Source of the DNA: Tannerellaceae bacterium | GTDB lineage: Bacteria; Bacteroidota; Bacteroidia; Bacteroidales; Tannerellaceae | Length of the DNA: 64,000 bases | NCBI GenBank assembly: GCA_021203545.1 | Contig: JAJQAZ010000111.1 | Location: 1-64,000, forward strand | Direction of reading: 5' to 3' | Part shown: piece by piece, positions 53,360 to 63,858 of the stretch | Numbering within the stretch: the stretch's first letter is position 1 | Layout: every line of letters starts with the position of its first letter | The notes under the pieces: generated by a model | Told to the model about the DNA's origin: nothing | Database searches by the model: none | The model's input: the letters and a program-made list of their open reading frames with translations, nothing else | Translations under genes and position numbers: made by a program

Positions 53360-56158
53360 TTACTGTTGCGGCATTAATTTCTCTTTTAGAAACTGCCCCG
53401 TATACGATTCCTTACAGGCCACAATATCTTCCGGAGTGCCTTCGCATACCAGATATCCTCCCTTGTCTCCGCCTTCGGGGCCGAGGTCGATGATATGGTC
53501 GGCGCATTTAATTACATCCATGTTGTGTTCGATGATGACAACCGAATGCCCTTTGTCGATCAGTGCGTTGAAGGCTTTCATCAATGTTTTGATATCGTGA
53601 AAATGGAGTCCGGTTGTCGGTTCGTCAAAGATAAACAACGTAGGCTGTTGTTTTTCCTGTCCGAGGTAATAAGCCAGTTTTACCCGTTGGTTCTCTCCAC
53701 CGGATAGGGTAGACGAGGTTTGTCCCAGTTTAATGTATCCTAATCCTACATCCTGCAATGGTTTCAATTTTTTGATGATCTTTTTTGCCTGGTTGCCGGG
53801 GGCACCTTCGAAGAACTCGATTGCCTGGTTGACCGTCATTTCAAGAACATCATAGATATTGGCTCCATGGAATTCTACTTCCAGGATATCGGATTTGAAA
53901 CGTTTACCGTGACATACTTCACATTCGAGGGTGATATCGGCCATGAATTGCATTTCTACCGTGATTTCGCCTTCTCCTTTACACTCTTCGCAACGGCCTC
54001 CTTCTTTGTTGAAAGAGAAAAAGGCAGCACTATACCCTAATTGTTTGGCAAGAGGTTGTTCCCCGAAAAGCTTACGGATCTCATCGTAAGCACCGATATA
54101 GGTTACCGGATTGGAGCGGGAACTTTTACCAATGGAGTTCTGGTCTACAAATTCAACTCCTTTTATCAGTTGCAGATCGCCTTCCAGGGAGGTGCAATCT
54201 ACCGTAAACCGGGCTTTGTTATCCAGACAATGTTTAATACCCTCATAAAAAATATCTCTTACAAGAGAACTTTTACCGGAACCACTCACACCTGTTACTA
54301 CAGTCATAACGTTGAGTGGGAATTTCACATCTATATTCTTCAGGTTGTGCTTACGGGCACCTTTTACTTGTATGTAATTGTTCCACGGACGGCGATAGGC
54401 AGGAAGCTCTATCCGGTCTTCGCCGGTCAGATATTTTACGGTATAGCTATCAGAGTTTTCCTGTAGATCGGCTACATCACCCTGATAAACCACCTGTCCG
54501 CCCAGACGGCCGGCTTTGGGCCCGATATCGATGATATAATCGGCCGCGCGGATAATCTCTTCGTCGTGTTCTACTACAATAACGGTATTACCCAAATCCT
54601 GTAACTGTCGCAATACTTTTATCAACAGGTCGGTATCCCGTGAATGGAGTCCGATACTGGGTTCATCCAGAATATATAGGGAACCAACCAGGCTACTACC
54701 TAATGAAGTAGCCAGATTAATACGCTGGCTTTCTCCGCCTGATAAGGAGTTCGACAAACGGTCTAACGCAAGATAACCTAACCCAACGTCCAGTAAAAAC
54801 TGCAGACGGTTATTGATTTCGGTCAGTAACCGTTTCGCTATTTGTTGATCGTTTTCGTCCAGTTGCAGCGTATCGAAGAAGGCTTTTGCTTCGGTAACCG
54901 GCAGGGTTACCAGATCGGCTATTGATTTGCCACCTACCTTTACATAGAGTGCTTCGGGTTTCAGGCGGCTGCCTTTACAAACCGGACAGGTTGTTTTGCC
55001 CCGGTAACGTGCCTGTATAACACGATACTGTATTTTATAGAGGTTCTCTTCTACAAATTTGAAAAAGTCGTCAATTCCGTGTACTCCCCTGGCTCCATGC
55101 CACAAAAGGTCTTTTTCTTTTTGTGTCAGTTCAAAATAGGGGGTATGTACCGGGAAATTGTGTTTGCCGCTATCGTGAATAAAGTTTTTTAGCCATTCGC
55201 TCATTACTTCACCTTTCCAGCAAACTACCGCTCCCTGGTAAACCGACAGGCTTTTATCCGGAATAACCAGGTTTTCATCAATGCCGAGTATTTTACCAAA
55301 ACCCTCACAAACAGGACAGGCTCCTAACGGATTGTTAAAACTGAACATCATATCCGAGGGCTCTTCAAAAGTGATTCCATCAGCCTCGAATTTTTTGGAA
55401 AAGTCTTTTATGAGGGTTTCTTCTCCGTTGTATATACGGATACGGCAGGCACCGTGACCTTCAAAGAAGGCTGTTTCGGTAGAATCTGTCAACCGGCTCC
55501 GTAATGTTTTTTCGCCGGATACCACCATGCGGTCTATTAATAGTTCAATAGCAGGAGAGGCTAACAGTTCACTGTTTTCCAGTACTTCAGAAATACGGTA
55601 AACCATGTCGTTTATAAACAAACGGGTATAACCTTCTTTTTGCAGGATTTCAAGTTGTTCTTTCATTTCTCTGCCGCCGGGCAGGACTACCGGAGCAAAC
55701 AGGGCAAAACGGGTTCCTTCGGGATAGGAGAGTACCCAGTTTACAATATCGCTTACCTGGTGCTTTTTAACCTCCTCGCCGGATACCGGAGATATTGTTT
55801 TCCCAATCCGTGCAAACAGCAGGCGCAGGTATTCGTAAATTTCCGTACTGGTGCCTACTGTAGAACGCGGATTGCGGGTGTTAACCTTTTGCTCGATCGC
55901 AATGGCAGGGGGTATTCCTTTTATATAGTCGCATTCCGGTTTGCTCATCCGCCCCAGGAATTGCCGTGCGTAGGCAGAAAGACTTTCTACATAACGGCGT
56001 TGCCCTTCGGCATATAACGTGTCGAATGCCAGCGACGATTTTCCACTACCTGACAGGCCGGTTATTACAATCAGCTTATCACGGGGAATTTCAACATCGA
56101 TGTTTTTTAAGTTATTGACACGGGCTCCTTTAATCAGTATATTGTTATTTTCAGTCAT
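53360..56158 (-). CDS. uvrA: UvrABC excision-repair ATPase subunit A
   Basis: 932 residues. Damage recognition in nucleotide-excision repair, as a UvrA dimer that loads UvrB. Two ABC modules: Walker [15 protein letters not shown] (~33) and [14 protein letters not shown] (~635), with signatures [12 protein letters not shown] and [12 protein letters not shown]. The zinc knuckles CPVCKGSR and CEECKGEG...[12 protein letters not shown] are present. The length is normal. The promoter box TATCTTTG (56195-56188) lies 30 bases before the start. Confidence 0.97.
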   Translation of the reverse strand: MTENNNILIKGARVNNLKNIDVEIPRDKLIVITGLSGSGKSSLAFDTLYAEGQRRYVESLSAYARQFLGRMSKPECDYIKGIPPAIAIEQKVNTRNPRSTVGTSTEIYEYLRLLFARIGKTISPVSGEEVKKHQVSDIVNWVLSYPEGTRFALFAPVVLPGGREMKEQLEILQKEGYTRLFINDMVYRISEVLENSELLASPAIELLIDRMVVSGEKTLRSRLTDSTETAFFEGHGACRIRIYNGEETLIKDFSKKFEADGITFEEPSDMMFSFNNPLGACPVCEGFGKILGIDENLVIPDKSLSVYQGAVVCWKGEVMSEWLKNFIHDSGKHNFPVHTPYFELTQKEKDLLWHGARGVHGIDDFFKFVEENLYKIQYRVIQARYRGKTTCPVCKGSRLKPEALYVKVGGKSIADLVTLPVTEAKAFFDTLQLDENDQQIAKRLLTEINNRLQFLLDVGLGYLALDRLSNSLSGGESQRINLATSLGSSLVGSLYILDEPSIGLHSRDTDLLIKVLRQLQDLGNTVIVVEHDEEIIRAADYIIDIGPKAGRLGGQVVYQGDVADLQENSDSYTVKYLTGEDRIELPAYRRPWNNYIQVKGARKHNLKNIDVKFPLNVMTVVTGVSGSGKSSLVRDIFYEGIKHCLDNKARFTVDCTSLEGDLQLIKGVEFVDQNSIGKSSRSNPVTYIGAYDEIRKLFGEQPLAKQLGYSAAFFSFNKEGGRCEECKGEGEITVEMQFMADITLECEVCHGKRFKSDILEVEFHGANIYDVLEMTVNQAIEFFEGAPGNQAKKIIKKLKPLQDVGLGYIKLGQTSSTLSGGENQRVKLAYYLGQEKQQPTLFIFDEPTTGLHFHDIKTLMKAFNALIDKGHSVVIIEHNMDVIKCADHIIDLGPEGGDKGGYLVCEGTPEDIVACKESYTGQFLKEKLMPQQ

Positions 56159-56545
56159 CTAAATTTTACCTTTCTGTAAAAAACATACAAAGATACGAAA
56201 TAAGCCATTCAGATTATTGATAAATAACGTAAAGCCTGTTTAAAAATCACAATTCCAGGGCCTTCTTTGCTGTTATTTTACCGTTATCAACAAAGTTATT
56301 AACAAAGTTATCAACAGGTCTATCCCTTTTGTAAACATGATTGTTGAAAAAACGGCCGACTTTTCAACATATTAGGACAGTGAAATGTTATAATTACAAG
56401 ATGAATTGTGTACGGCCTAACTACGTGATGTTAATCAGGACTCAATTTTGATCCCGATGTATGTTCTGTAAAAAACTGATGTGAAAAAATGTGTTCCGGA
56501 AACGGAGTGAAAATTAATTAGCCGGAAACCGCTATATTTGTGCGT
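56159..56545. other. uvrA/GHL10 intergenic region with tandem DnaA-like boxes
   Basis: No gene. Minus-strand -7 box at 56195-56188 for uvrA. TTATCAACA, TTATTAACA and TTATCAACA stand at 56284, 56296 and 56308, exactly 12 bases apart, in AAAG-linked units. An inverted repeat TGTTGAAAA/TTTTCAACA (56342-56350 and 56361-56369) follows. A plus-strand -7 box TATATTTG is at 56533-56540. Confidence 0.65.
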
Positions 56546-58105
56546 ATGAATAACAGAATAATACATCTATTTATGCATGAAAAAAATTTAGCTACATTGA
56601 TTATAATAATGATTTGTTGTTTTACCACTTCTTGTGCTACCAGAAAAACCAGTACCATTACCGGTCAGACAGGTTCCGCTCCGAAAAGAGAATTCCGGGG
56701 TGCGTGGATACAGACTGCTTTTCAGGAGGAGTATGCTTCAAAACCGGTTTCGGAACTCCGGAAGGATTTTGTACGCAAACTGAACCAATTGCAGGCATGT
56801 GGTATCAATGCGATCATTTTTCAGGTGCGTCCGGAAGCGGATGCTTTTTACCGGTCGGATATCGAACCCTGGAGCCGCTTTTATACCGGTACACAGGGCA
56901 AGGCACCGGAAGGTAATTTTGATGTAATGGCTTTTTTGATTGAGGAGTGCCATAAACGTGGAATGGAGTTTCATGCCTGGCTGAATCCTTACCGTGCCGG
57001 AATTTCCGGTCCGGATGTGTTCACGAAAGATCATATCTATTATAAGAATCCGGAATGGTTTGTGACTTATAATAAACAGGTGTTGTTTGATCCGGGTGTG
57101 CCGGATAGCCGGGCTTATATCTGCCGTGTGGTAAGGGATATTGTGATGCGGTATGATGTGGATGCTATCCATATGGATGATTATTTTTATCCTTATCCGG
57201 TAGCCGGACTTCCTTTTCCTGACGATGAAAGTTTCCGGCGGTATGGGAAAACCCAAGGGTATAGCGATAACCGGCGGGACGACTGGCGGCGCGAGAATGT
57301 AAATTTGCTGATCAGTGATTTGCGGCGTACTATTTTGCTGGCAAAGCCCTGGGTGCGGTTCGGGATCAGTCCCTTTGGTATTTACCGGAATAAGAAAAGT
57401 ACACCGGACGGCTCGGGTAGCGAAACCAATGGGCTGCAGAATTACGACGATCTGTATGCGGATGTACTGCACTGGATCCGACAGGGATGGATAGATTATA
57501 CTATGCCCCAGATATATTGGGAAATAGGTCATACGGCCGCTGATTATGTAACACTTATCCAATGGTGGGATAAAGAGGCCGGAGAATCGCATTTATACAT
57601 CGGGCAGGATGTGGCACGTACGATGAAAGCGGGACAACTGACCGAAAAAATGAAATATGAGCGGAATCTGCCGCAGGTACAAGGGAATTGTTTCTGGCCT
57701 GCCAATGAGATTTTATGGAATAACGGAGGTATTGCTGATAGCCTGAAAAATCATTATCATCGCTATCCGGCATTGATCCCTCCCTATGTGCATCAGCACG
57801 ACCGGTCGCCCAAAGAGGTAAAGAAACTAAAGGCGGAATGGACTCCGGACGGATATGTCCTTCATTGGCAGGCGGAACAAAGCCCGTTGAATCCGGAAAC
57901 GGCCCGTTACTTTGTAGTTTACCGTTTTGGTAAACAGGAACCGGTCGATATAAATAAAGCGGAAAATATAATAACTGTTACCACAAATCCGTTTTATCTA
58001 TTACCCTATGAGCGTGGAAGAGAGTCGTACCGCTATGTGGTTACAACGGTAGACCGGTTCCATAATGAAAGTAAGAAAGGAAAAACGAAGAAAATAAAAT
58101 TGTAA
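56546..58105 (+). CDS. GHL10/DUF187 glycosyl-hydrolase-like lipoprotein
   Basis: ~511-519 residues, depending on the start. The signal peptide ends FTTSC (lipobox). The start may be the ATG at 56546, only five bases after a -7 box, or the ATG at 56573 (MHEKNLATL), which leaves a normal leader; both are in frame. The (beta/alpha)8 core shows REFRGAWIQTAFQEEY, GINAIIFQVRPEADAFY, FHAWLNPYRAG, DVDAIHMDDYFYPYP and DYTMPQIYWE. This is the DUF187/GHL10 family. In relatives it cleaves or binds surface glycans; the exact substrate is not known. A C-terminal Fn3-like domain (~420-510) follows. Confidence 0.85.
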   Translation: MNNRIIHLFMHEKNLATLIIIMICCFTTSCATRKTSTITGQTGSAPKREFRGAWIQTAFQEEYASKPVSELRKDFVRKLNQLQACGINAIIFQVRPEADAFYRSDIEPWSRFYTGTQGKAPEGNFDVMAFLIEECHKRGMEFHAWLNPYRAGISGPDVFTKDHIYYKNPEWFVTYNKQVLFDPGVPDSRAYICRVVRDIVMRYDVDAIHMDDYFYPYPVAGLPFPDDESFRRYGKTQGYSDNRRDDWRRENVNLLISDLRRTILLAKPWVRFGISPFGIYRNKKSTPDGSGSETNGLQNYDDLYADVLHWIRQGWIDYTMPQIYWEIGHTAADYVTLIQWWDKEAGESHLYIGQDVARTMKAGQLTEKMKYERNLPQVQGNCFWPANEILWNNGGIADSLKNHYHRYPALIPPYVHQHDRSPKEVKKLKAEWTPDGYVLHWQAEQSPLNPETARYFVVYRFGKQEPVDINKAENIITVTTNPFYLLPYERGRESYRYVVTTVDRFHNESKKGKTKKIKL

Positions 58106-58109
58106 AACA

Positions 58110-58952
58110 ATGTGTATATCAGGAGAAACATGCACAAAATATGTAGATTGTTCGAATTGTGAGAACTATCAGAAGCACATATTTAAACTAAGATCTTTCC
58201 CATGGGGTGTTTTTATCCCACGCGAGAAGTGTTCGCAGAATATTGTGTATTTTATCCTGAAAGGCGAAGTGTGGGTGAATAGTAATGAACACCCGGATAC
58301 GATTATCCGGGAAGGGGAATTCCTTTTGCAACCTGTAGGTTCGGAGGTAGAGTTTCGCGTTCATACCCCTACCGAATGTATGATTTATCTTTTTGACCGG
58401 GTACAGAACGTGTGCGAAAAACGGTATCAGGGTACGATGACTTATATAACCCGTTCGGAGACTTTCCCTTCGGTTCTGAAAGTTTGTCCGCCGATGCAGG
58501 CTTTCCTGCAGGGAATGCAGAAGTATCTGAAGGACGATCTGTTGTGCTCGGGTTTCCTGCAGGCCAAACGGTCCGAATTGTTTTATTTATTGAATTGTTA
58601 TTATTCGATCAATGAAATAGCCGATTTCTATGCCCCGGTATATAATTATACCCGTAGCTTCCAGTTCTTCGTAATTAATAATTATCATAAAGTAAAAGAT
58701 GTGGAAGACTTTGCGCAGTTGGGTGGTTATTCGGTTCCAACCTTCCGGCGGATTTTTAAAGATACTTTTGACGAACCGGTATATAAATGGCTGATGCGGC
58801 ACAAATGCCAGGATATTCAGCAGGATTTACTCTCATCAGATTTGTCAATCAAAGACATAAGTCATAAATACGGATTTGAATCATTGGCAAATTTTTCGCA
58901 CTTTTGCAGAACCAATTTTGGTAAATCACCCCGGGCTTTACGGTCCGAGTAA
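58110..58952 (+). CDS. AraC-family transcriptional regulator
   Basis: 280 residues. The N-terminal half (about residues 25-120) resembles a cupin sensor: FPWGVFIPREKCSQNIVYFILKGEVWVNSNE. The C-terminal ~100 residues form the paired HTH domain (DVEDFAQLGGYSVPTFRRIFKDTF and SIKDISHKYGFESLANFSHFCRTNFGKSPRALR). The first 20 residues contain three Cys (CISGETC..YVDCSNCENY), a feature often seen in this Bacteroidota group and possibly redox- or metal-sensing. It starts four bases after the GHL10 stop and 11 bases precede the C11 peptidase gene, so the three may form one transcript. Confidence 0.88.
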   Translation: MCISGETCTKYVDCSNCENYQKHIFKLRSFPWGVFIPREKCSQNIVYFILKGEVWVNSNEHPDTIIREGEFLLQPVGSEVEFRVHTPTECMIYLFDRVQNVCEKRYQGTMTYITRSETFPSVLKVCPPMQAFLQGMQKYLKDDLLCSGFLQAKRSELFYLLNCYYSINEIADFYAPVYNYTRSFQFFVINNYHKVKDVEDFAQLGGYSVPTFRRIFKDTFDEPVYKWLMRHKCQDIQQDLLSSDLSIKDISHKYGFESLANFSHFCRTNFGKSPRALRSE

Positions 58953-58963
58953 TTCTGACCCTT

Positions 58964-60184
58964 ATGAAAAGAAGTTTTATATATTGCCTTTCTTTAGTTT
59001 TTTTATTGCTTAGTTGCGAAAAGAATGAAGAAGAAAGAATACCACAACCCGATAAGAAAACGGAAGGTAAATTTGATCGTACTGTTTTATTGTATCTTGT
59101 GGGAGACAATAGCTTGCACGGTGATGCGAGGAATAATATAGACAGTATCAAAAATGCTACTAAAGCAGCAGATTTATATAATAATAACTTCGTTATATAT
59201 GCTGATATTAAGGGTCAGGATCCTTACCTGTTGGATATAAGAAAATATGATGATGGTGAGATTTTGATTGATACGATGCATGTTTATAATGACCGGAATT
59301 CTGCTTCTGTTGAGAGTTTACAGGATATAATAGCACAGGTGCAGGAAGAATATCCTTCTGAAAAGTTTGGCTTGATTCTTTGGGGGCACGCAACCAATTG
59401 GTTGCCGGCTAAATGGTTTAGTGATGCCAGATCAGCACAAACAATGCATTTTCAGACAATAGAAGAACCCTCTTTCATAAGACAACTTCCTTATTGGGAT
59501 ATTCCAACAAAGGCATATGGAGATGATGACGGTAGATGGATGACGGTAAATGATCTTCAGGAGGCATTGCCGGATAATCTGTTTGATTATATCCTGTTTG
59601 ATTGTTGTTATATGGCAGGGGTAGAGGTAATGTATGGACTGAAAGATAAAGTGGACTATATTATTGCGTCTTCTGCCGAGATATTAGCTGCGGGTTTTCC
59701 TTATAGTGAAGTTGCTCCATTATTGCTCGCCTCCGGTCCTGACTATAAAGCTATTTGTAAAGCCTATTATAATCATTATAATGAACAAACAGGCGCAAGA
59801 CAGTCTGGGACTATTTCTTTGGTAAAAACCTCCGGATTGGATAATCTGGCTATGAATGTCAAAAATATATTCAATAACTATCAGGGTGATTTAGCTATAC
59901 CTTTGACCGGATTGCAAACATTTGATCGCCAATATACTCCTAAAGTGATGTATGATATAGGTAATTATATCGAGCAATTTAATTCGGGTGATACCTTTAA
60001 AGATGCCCTGAACAACGTTGTTTTATATGAAGCTGCAACGGAATGGATGCTAAAAGGTGAGTATGGTAACTTTCAGATTAACGAACATTCCGGCTTGACG
60101 ATATTCCCTTATCATACTTTGGAATATTTGTCTATAAGTGAACAATATAAAGATTTAGATTGGTATAAAGCCGTCTATGAATAA
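58964..60184 (+). CDS. Clostripain-family (C11) cysteine peptidase lipoprotein
   Basis: 406 residues. The lipoprotein signal ends LLLSC (Cys18). Catalytic His lies in GLILWGHATNW, and the catalytic Cys in DYILFDCCYMAGVEVMYGL (the first or second Cys of the pair). The chain continues with SSAEILAAGFPY, a family hallmark. C11 peptidases cleave after Arg/Lys and often activate by self-cleavage. In gut Bacteroidales they process surface proteins or host factors; here the role is inferred. Confidence 0.9.
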   Translation: MKRSFIYCLSLVFLLLSCEKNEEERIPQPDKKTEGKFDRTVLLYLVGDNSLHGDARNNIDSIKNATKAADLYNNNFVIYADIKGQDPYLLDIRKYDDGEILIDTMHVYNDRNSASVESLQDIIAQVQEEYPSEKFGLILWGHATNWLPAKWFSDARSAQTMHFQTIEEPSFIRQLPYWDIPTKAYGDDDGRWMTVNDLQEALPDNLFDYILFDCCYMAGVEVMYGLKDKVDYIIASSAEILAAGFPYSEVAPLLLASGPDYKAICKAYYNHYNEQTGARQSGTISLVKTSGLDNLAMNVKNIFNNYQGDLAIPLTGLQTFDRQYTPKVMYDIGNYIEQFNSGDTFKDALNNVVLYEAATEWMLKGEYGNFQINEHSGLTIFPYHTLEYLSISEQYKDLDWYKAVYE

Positions 60185-60438
60185 AATATACCTATTCCCG
60201 GATTTGATCCGGGATCGCATAGGAACTTACTTTTTCATTCTTTATAGATTACGGGATTTTGTGTAAAGGGCTGAAAGCCTGATTGATTCTAGCCCAGGGT
60301 TTTAACTCTGGGTATGATTTACTGTCTATTGGTTTTGGCACAGATTTAAATCTGCGCCAGCGGGTGGCCAGCGATAAGGAAATGGAAACAGCCTTACGTA
60401 TGTTTGCGTAAGGCCGTTTTTATATATCTTTTTGTTTG
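60185..60438. repeat. Repeat cluster and terminator between C11 and pepD genes
   Basis: Holds CCCGGATTTGATCCGGG (60198-60214) plus the GGGATCGCAT tail seen at other sites, CCCAGGGTTTTAACTCTGGG (60293-60312) and the CAGATTTAAATCTG palindrome (60341-60354). A GCCTTACG/CGTAAGGC hairpin (60391-60414) with T5 completes it. Confidence 0.8.
60391..60421 (+). terminator. Rho-independent terminator
   Basis: GCCTTACG (60391-60398) pairs perfectly with CGTAAGGC (60407-60414) around an 8-base loop, followed by a T-run at 60417-60421. It likely terminates the C11 gene and may serve pepD on the other strand. Confidence 0.85.
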
Positions 60439-61893
60439 TTATACTCTTTCCAGTGTTGCTGCAAGGAAATCCCATACTTTCTGAACAGACGGGATGTTGA
60501 TCCGTTCGTCCGGAGAGTGGGGAAATTGCAGGTCGGGTCCGATAGAGATCATATCCATATCGGGATAGGCACCCTGAATGATACCGCATTCTAATCCTGC
60601 ATGCATTACTTTTACAGAAGGAGTTTTTCCGAACAAATCCTGATAGGTTTGTAACATGATATTCAGGATCGGTGAATTTATATTCGGTTGCCAGCCATTG
60701 TAAACGCCTCCTTCTTCTACTTTTGCACCGGCTAAAGCAAATACACTTTCCAGACTGGAACAAACAGAGGCTTTGCGGCTTTCGGACGAACTACGTACCA
60801 GTATTTTTACTTCGATCAGTCCGGTTGAGGATTGTATAACAGCCAGATTGCTTGAAGATTCTACTGTACCCGGGAAATCGTGCAGCATACTGATCACACC
60901 GTTCTGGCAACCTTCTACCGCATTGATAAGCGCATCCTGTATCTCTTCCGGTATCAAAGCCGGTGGCAGGTCTACACTTTCCACTGTAAACTGTATGTTG
61001 TCTTCAATTCCTCTGTACTCCTCCTCGTAGAGAGCCTGGAAGTCGGAAACCATTTCCCATACTATTTCCGCATTTTCGCCCGGAATAGTCACCACGGCAA
61101 AGGCTTCCCGGGGAATCGCATTCCGCAACGAACCCCCTTCTACTGATGCCAGGCGGGCACCGCAGCTTGCTACGGCCTCTTTCAGGAACCGGAACATCAG
61201 TTTGTTGGCATTGGCACGTTCCAGGTGAATATCTACTCCTGAATGGCCTCCTTTAAGGCCTGTAAGGTTTAATTTTACGGCAATATCACCTTCGGGGATA
61301 TATTCGTCGTCTTTATATTGAAAAGATATATTCAGGTCGGCTCCGCCGGCACATCCAACAAAAAGTTCCCCTTCCTCTTCGGAGTCGCAATTGATCAGGA
61401 TATCTCCTTTGCAGAAACCGGGTTTCAAACCAAAGGCTCCATCCATTCCTACCTCTTCATCCACGGTAAAGAGTGCTTCAACAGGCCCGTGTTTCAGTGA
61501 GTTGTCCGAAAGGATAGCCATTGACAGGGCGGCACCTATGGCATTGTCGGCACCCAGGGTTGTTTCCCGTGCGGTTACCCAGTCGCCATCGATATAGGCA
61601 TCAATCGGGTCTTTCAGGAAATCGTGTTCTACATTCGAGTTTTTTTGCGGAACCATATCCAGGTGAGACTGTAGGGTAACTGTTTTGCTGTTTTCCATGC
61701 CCGGTGTAGCCGGTTTACGGATCAATACATTACCGGTTTCGTCCTGTAAAGTTTCCAGTCCAAGCTTTTCCCCGAATGCTTTTACATATTCGGTTACTTC
61801 TTTCATATGTCCTGTCGGACGGGGTATCTGCGTGAAATCGTAAAAATACCCCCATACATGTTTGGGAGAAAGATCCTGAATGTTTACTGACAT
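60439..61893 (-). CDS. pepD: Aminoacyl-histidine dipeptidase (M20, PepD)
   Basis: 484 residues from the ATG at 61893 (MSVNIQDLSPKHVWGYFYDFTQIPRPTGHM). A cytoplasmic zinc dipeptidase of the M20 family. Visible metal/catalytic motifs: LQSHLDMVPQK (His-x-Asp), TLGADNAIGAALSMAI (bridging Asp), LFTVDEEVGMDGAF (catalytic Glu pair) and VMHAGLECGII (Glu ligand). ALFTVDEEVGMDG and GLKGGHSGVDIHLERANANKL are typical. It follows the flippase gene by 30 bases, on the same strand, so they are probably co-transcribed. Confidence 0.95.
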   Translation of the reverse strand: MSVNIQDLSPKHVWGYFYDFTQIPRPTGHMKEVTEYVKAFGEKLGLETLQDETGNVLIRKPATPGMENSKTVTLQSHLDMVPQKNSNVEHDFLKDPIDAYIDGDWVTARETTLGADNAIGAALSMAILSDNSLKHGPVEALFTVDEEVGMDGAFGLKPGFCKGDILINCDSEEEGELFVGCAGGADLNISFQYKDDEYIPEGDIAVKLNLTGLKGGHSGVDIHLERANANKLMFRFLKEAVASCGARLASVEGGSLRNAIPREAFAVVTIPGENAEIVWEMVSDFQALYEEEYRGIEDNIQFTVESVDLPPALIPEEIQDALINAVEGCQNGVISMLHDFPGTVESSSNLAVIQSSTGLIEVKILVRSSSESRKASVCSSLESVFALAGAKVEEGGVYNGWQPNINSPILNIMLQTYQDLFGKTPSVKVMHAGLECGIIQGAYPDMDMISIGPDLQFPHSPDERINIPSVQKVWDFLAATLERV

Positions 61894-61923
61894 ACTTATC
61901 AATTTAAAGTGAAGCTTTTATTT

Positions 61924-62937
61924 TTATTCATTTACCAGCGGTTCTGACTTTGTCTGTTCCGGATTTGTAAGAGGTAATGCAACAATACCAAACAAACCGG
62001 AAACAATCATCCAGAGAGATTGGACGGCGAATACAACCATGGCGAATGCTAATGCATCAGACATGCTTACACCGTAGATCATTAAAGTTGTATAGGTCAT
62101 AAAATGCCAGGCTCCTAACCCTCCCTGTGTAGGTGCGGCGACTCCTATACTGCTCATCACGAATGTTACCAATCCGGCAACAAATCCCAGGTCCTTTGTA
62201 AAATCAAAGGCAAAAAATGTCAGGTAAAAATAGAAAAAATATCCGACCCAGATTGCAATTGTCTGAATAAGAAACTGAATCTTATTCTCCATCAGCCAGA
62301 CACTTTGCATTCCCTCCCAGATATTTTTAAATACACCTTTCAGTTTCTGTACTATAACATTGCTGTTCATGTAGGTAAATATATACCATATAATACCTCC
62401 AATAATGAACAGTATCAGAATAAGCCAGGTTGTATTTAATAGAGAAAAGCCTTCTACCAGATTTATGTTCTCTGTGAAGTATTGTTTGAAAAATCCAAAG
62501 TTGAAGATTAATAAACCTATTGTAATCAAGCCTACCGCAATGGTATCGAAAACACGGTCTACTAATAAAGTACCGATCAATTTGGTAAATGATATTTTTT
62601 CATATTTGGTGATAACTCCACAGCGCCAGACTTCGCCGGCCCGGGGAAGCACAAAATTGATCGCATAATTTCCTAATACCGTGTATACGAGGTTACTCAT
62701 TTTATATTTTTCTCCTAACGAATCAATCAGGAGCCCCCAGCGGTAAGCCCGGATTATATTGGCAATCAAACCAAAGACCAGAGAGAATAACAAAATATTG
62801 TAGTCTACCCCATTCTGAAGGATAAACCATATTTGGCTAAAATCGGTCCCGTTATAGATGTATTTTAGTAATAAAATACCTAAGGCGAGAGACAGGATCA
62901 CTTTGAAAGTCGTGCTTAGAAGCTTCTTAAAATCCAT
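61924..62937 (-). CDS. Lysylphosphatidylglycerol-synthase-like TM protein (flippase-like)
   Basis: 337 residues. UPF0104/LPG_synthase_TM family with about eight hydrophobic helices. The conserved motif NYAINFVLPRAGEVWRCGVITKYEKISFTKLIGTLLVDRVFDTIAVG (about residues 90-135) and GVAAPTQGGLGAWHFMTYTTL near the C-terminus are present. The MprF-type soluble synthase domain is absent, so this is only the membrane part, usually linked to lipid translocation. Co-transcribed with pepD. Confidence 0.9.
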   Translation of the reverse strand: MDFKKLLSTTFKVILSLALGILLLKYIYNGTDFSQIWFILQNGVDYNILLFSLVFGLIANIIRAYRWGLLIDSLGEKYKMSNLVYTVLGNYAINFVLPRAGEVWRCGVITKYEKISFTKLIGTLLVDRVFDTIAVGLITIGLLIFNFGFFKQYFTENINLVEGFSLLNTTWLILILFIIGGIIWYIFTYMNSNVIVQKLKGVFKNIWEGMQSVWLMENKIQFLIQTIAIWVGYFFYFYLTFFAFDFTKDLGFVAGLVTFVMSSIGVAAPTQGGLGAWHFMTYTTLMIYGVSMSDALAFAMVVFAVQSLWMIVSGLFGIVALPLTNPEQTKSEPLVNE

Positions 62938-62967
62938 GCTGAATAGAAGACATTAAATTATTTGTTG

Positions 62968-62991
62968 TACTTTTGCGTACCTGCAAAGATA
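62968..62991. promoter_or_regulatory. Overlapping divergent promoters (rsmA / flippase)
   Basis: Plus-strand TACTTTTG at 62968-62975 and minus-strand TATCTTTG at 62991-62984 face each other with an 8-base spacer. This is the same arrangement as at 1619-1641. It drives rsmA (63035) and the flippase (62937). Confidence 0.75.
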
Positions 62992-63034
62992 AACATTAAT
63001 ATTTTAAAACAAACTTTCTGGCGGGAAGAAGCTG

Positions 63035-63835
63035 ATGAAACAGGTAAGAGCGAAAAAAGCATTAGGACAACATTTTCTGAAAGACCTGCAGGTCGCGGAA
63101 CGGATTGCAGACACGTTGTCCGGTTATAAGGAATATCCGGTACTGGAAGTCGGGCCGGGCATGGGCGTTCTTACCCGCTTTTTGCTGGATAAAGGATTTG
63201 ATCTGTCGGTGATAGAACTCGATTCCGAATCGGTGGAGTACCTGGAAGAACATTTCCCGGAATTAAAGGGGCATATCTTTTCCGGGGATTTCCTTAAACT
63301 TGATTTAGGTGAGTTGTTTGCCGGGCCATTCTGTATCATAGGCAACTACCCTTACAATATCTCCAGCCAGATATTTTTTAAAGTATTGGATTACAAGGAC
63401 CAGATACCATGCTGTTCCGGAATGTTGCAGAAGGAAGTGGCCGAGCGGTTGGCTGCCGGTCCGGGAAGTAAAACATACGGCATATTGAGCGTATTGTTGC
63501 AGGCGTGGTATGATGTGGAATATCTTTTTACAGTGAGTGAAAAGGTGTTTGATCCGCCTCCAAAAGTAAAAAGTGGTGTGATCCGGGTTGTAAGAAACGG
63601 GCGGACTACACTGGGATGCGATGAAAAGCTTTTTAAAACAGTGGTTAAAACCTCTTTCAACCAACGTCGTAAAACGTTGCGGAATTCGATGAAACCATTG
63701 TTGGGAAAAGATTGTTCCGATTATAGTTTACCTATCTTTGATAAACGTCCGGAACAGTTATCTGTTGAGCAATTCATCGAATTGACCCTGATTACGGACC
63801 GTAATCTGAAACTGCAGGCGGAGAAAAATTGTTAA
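63035..63835 (+). CDS. rsmA: 16S rRNA (A1518/A1519) dimethyltransferase
   Basis: 266 residues. Dimethylates two adjacent adenines near the 3' end of 16S rRNA with SAM. Visible: [20 protein letters not shown], the SAM motif [25 protein letters not shown], motif [19 protein letters not shown] and the [15 protein letters not shown] plus [14 protein letters not shown] tail. Length and motif order are standard. Confidence 0.96.
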   Translation: MKQVRAKKALGQHFLKDLQVAERIADTLSGYKEYPVLEVGPGMGVLTRFLLDKGFDLSVIELDSESVEYLEEHFPELKGHIFSGDFLKLDLGELFAGPFCIIGNYPYNISSQIFFKVLDYKDQIPCCSGMLQKEVAERLAAGPGSKTYGILSVLLQAWYDVEYLFTVSEKVFDPPPKVKSGVIRVVRNGRTTLGCDEKLFKTVVKTSFNQRRKTLRNSMKPLLGKDCSDYSLPIFDKRPEQLSVEQFIELTLITDRNLKLQAEKNC

Positions 63836-63858
63836 ACCGTTGCAAAGAAAGCGTGTAG

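Noticed and set aside
53245..53493. Open frame across the repeat cluster and into the end of uvrA, plus strand
   Set aside because: It is built from palindromic repeats and antisense uvrA sequence and has no protein-like composition or ribosome-binding site.
56284..56316. Chromosome replication origin
   Set aside because: No dnaA, parAB or gidA context, only three weak boxes, and no clear AT-rich unwinding element beside them.
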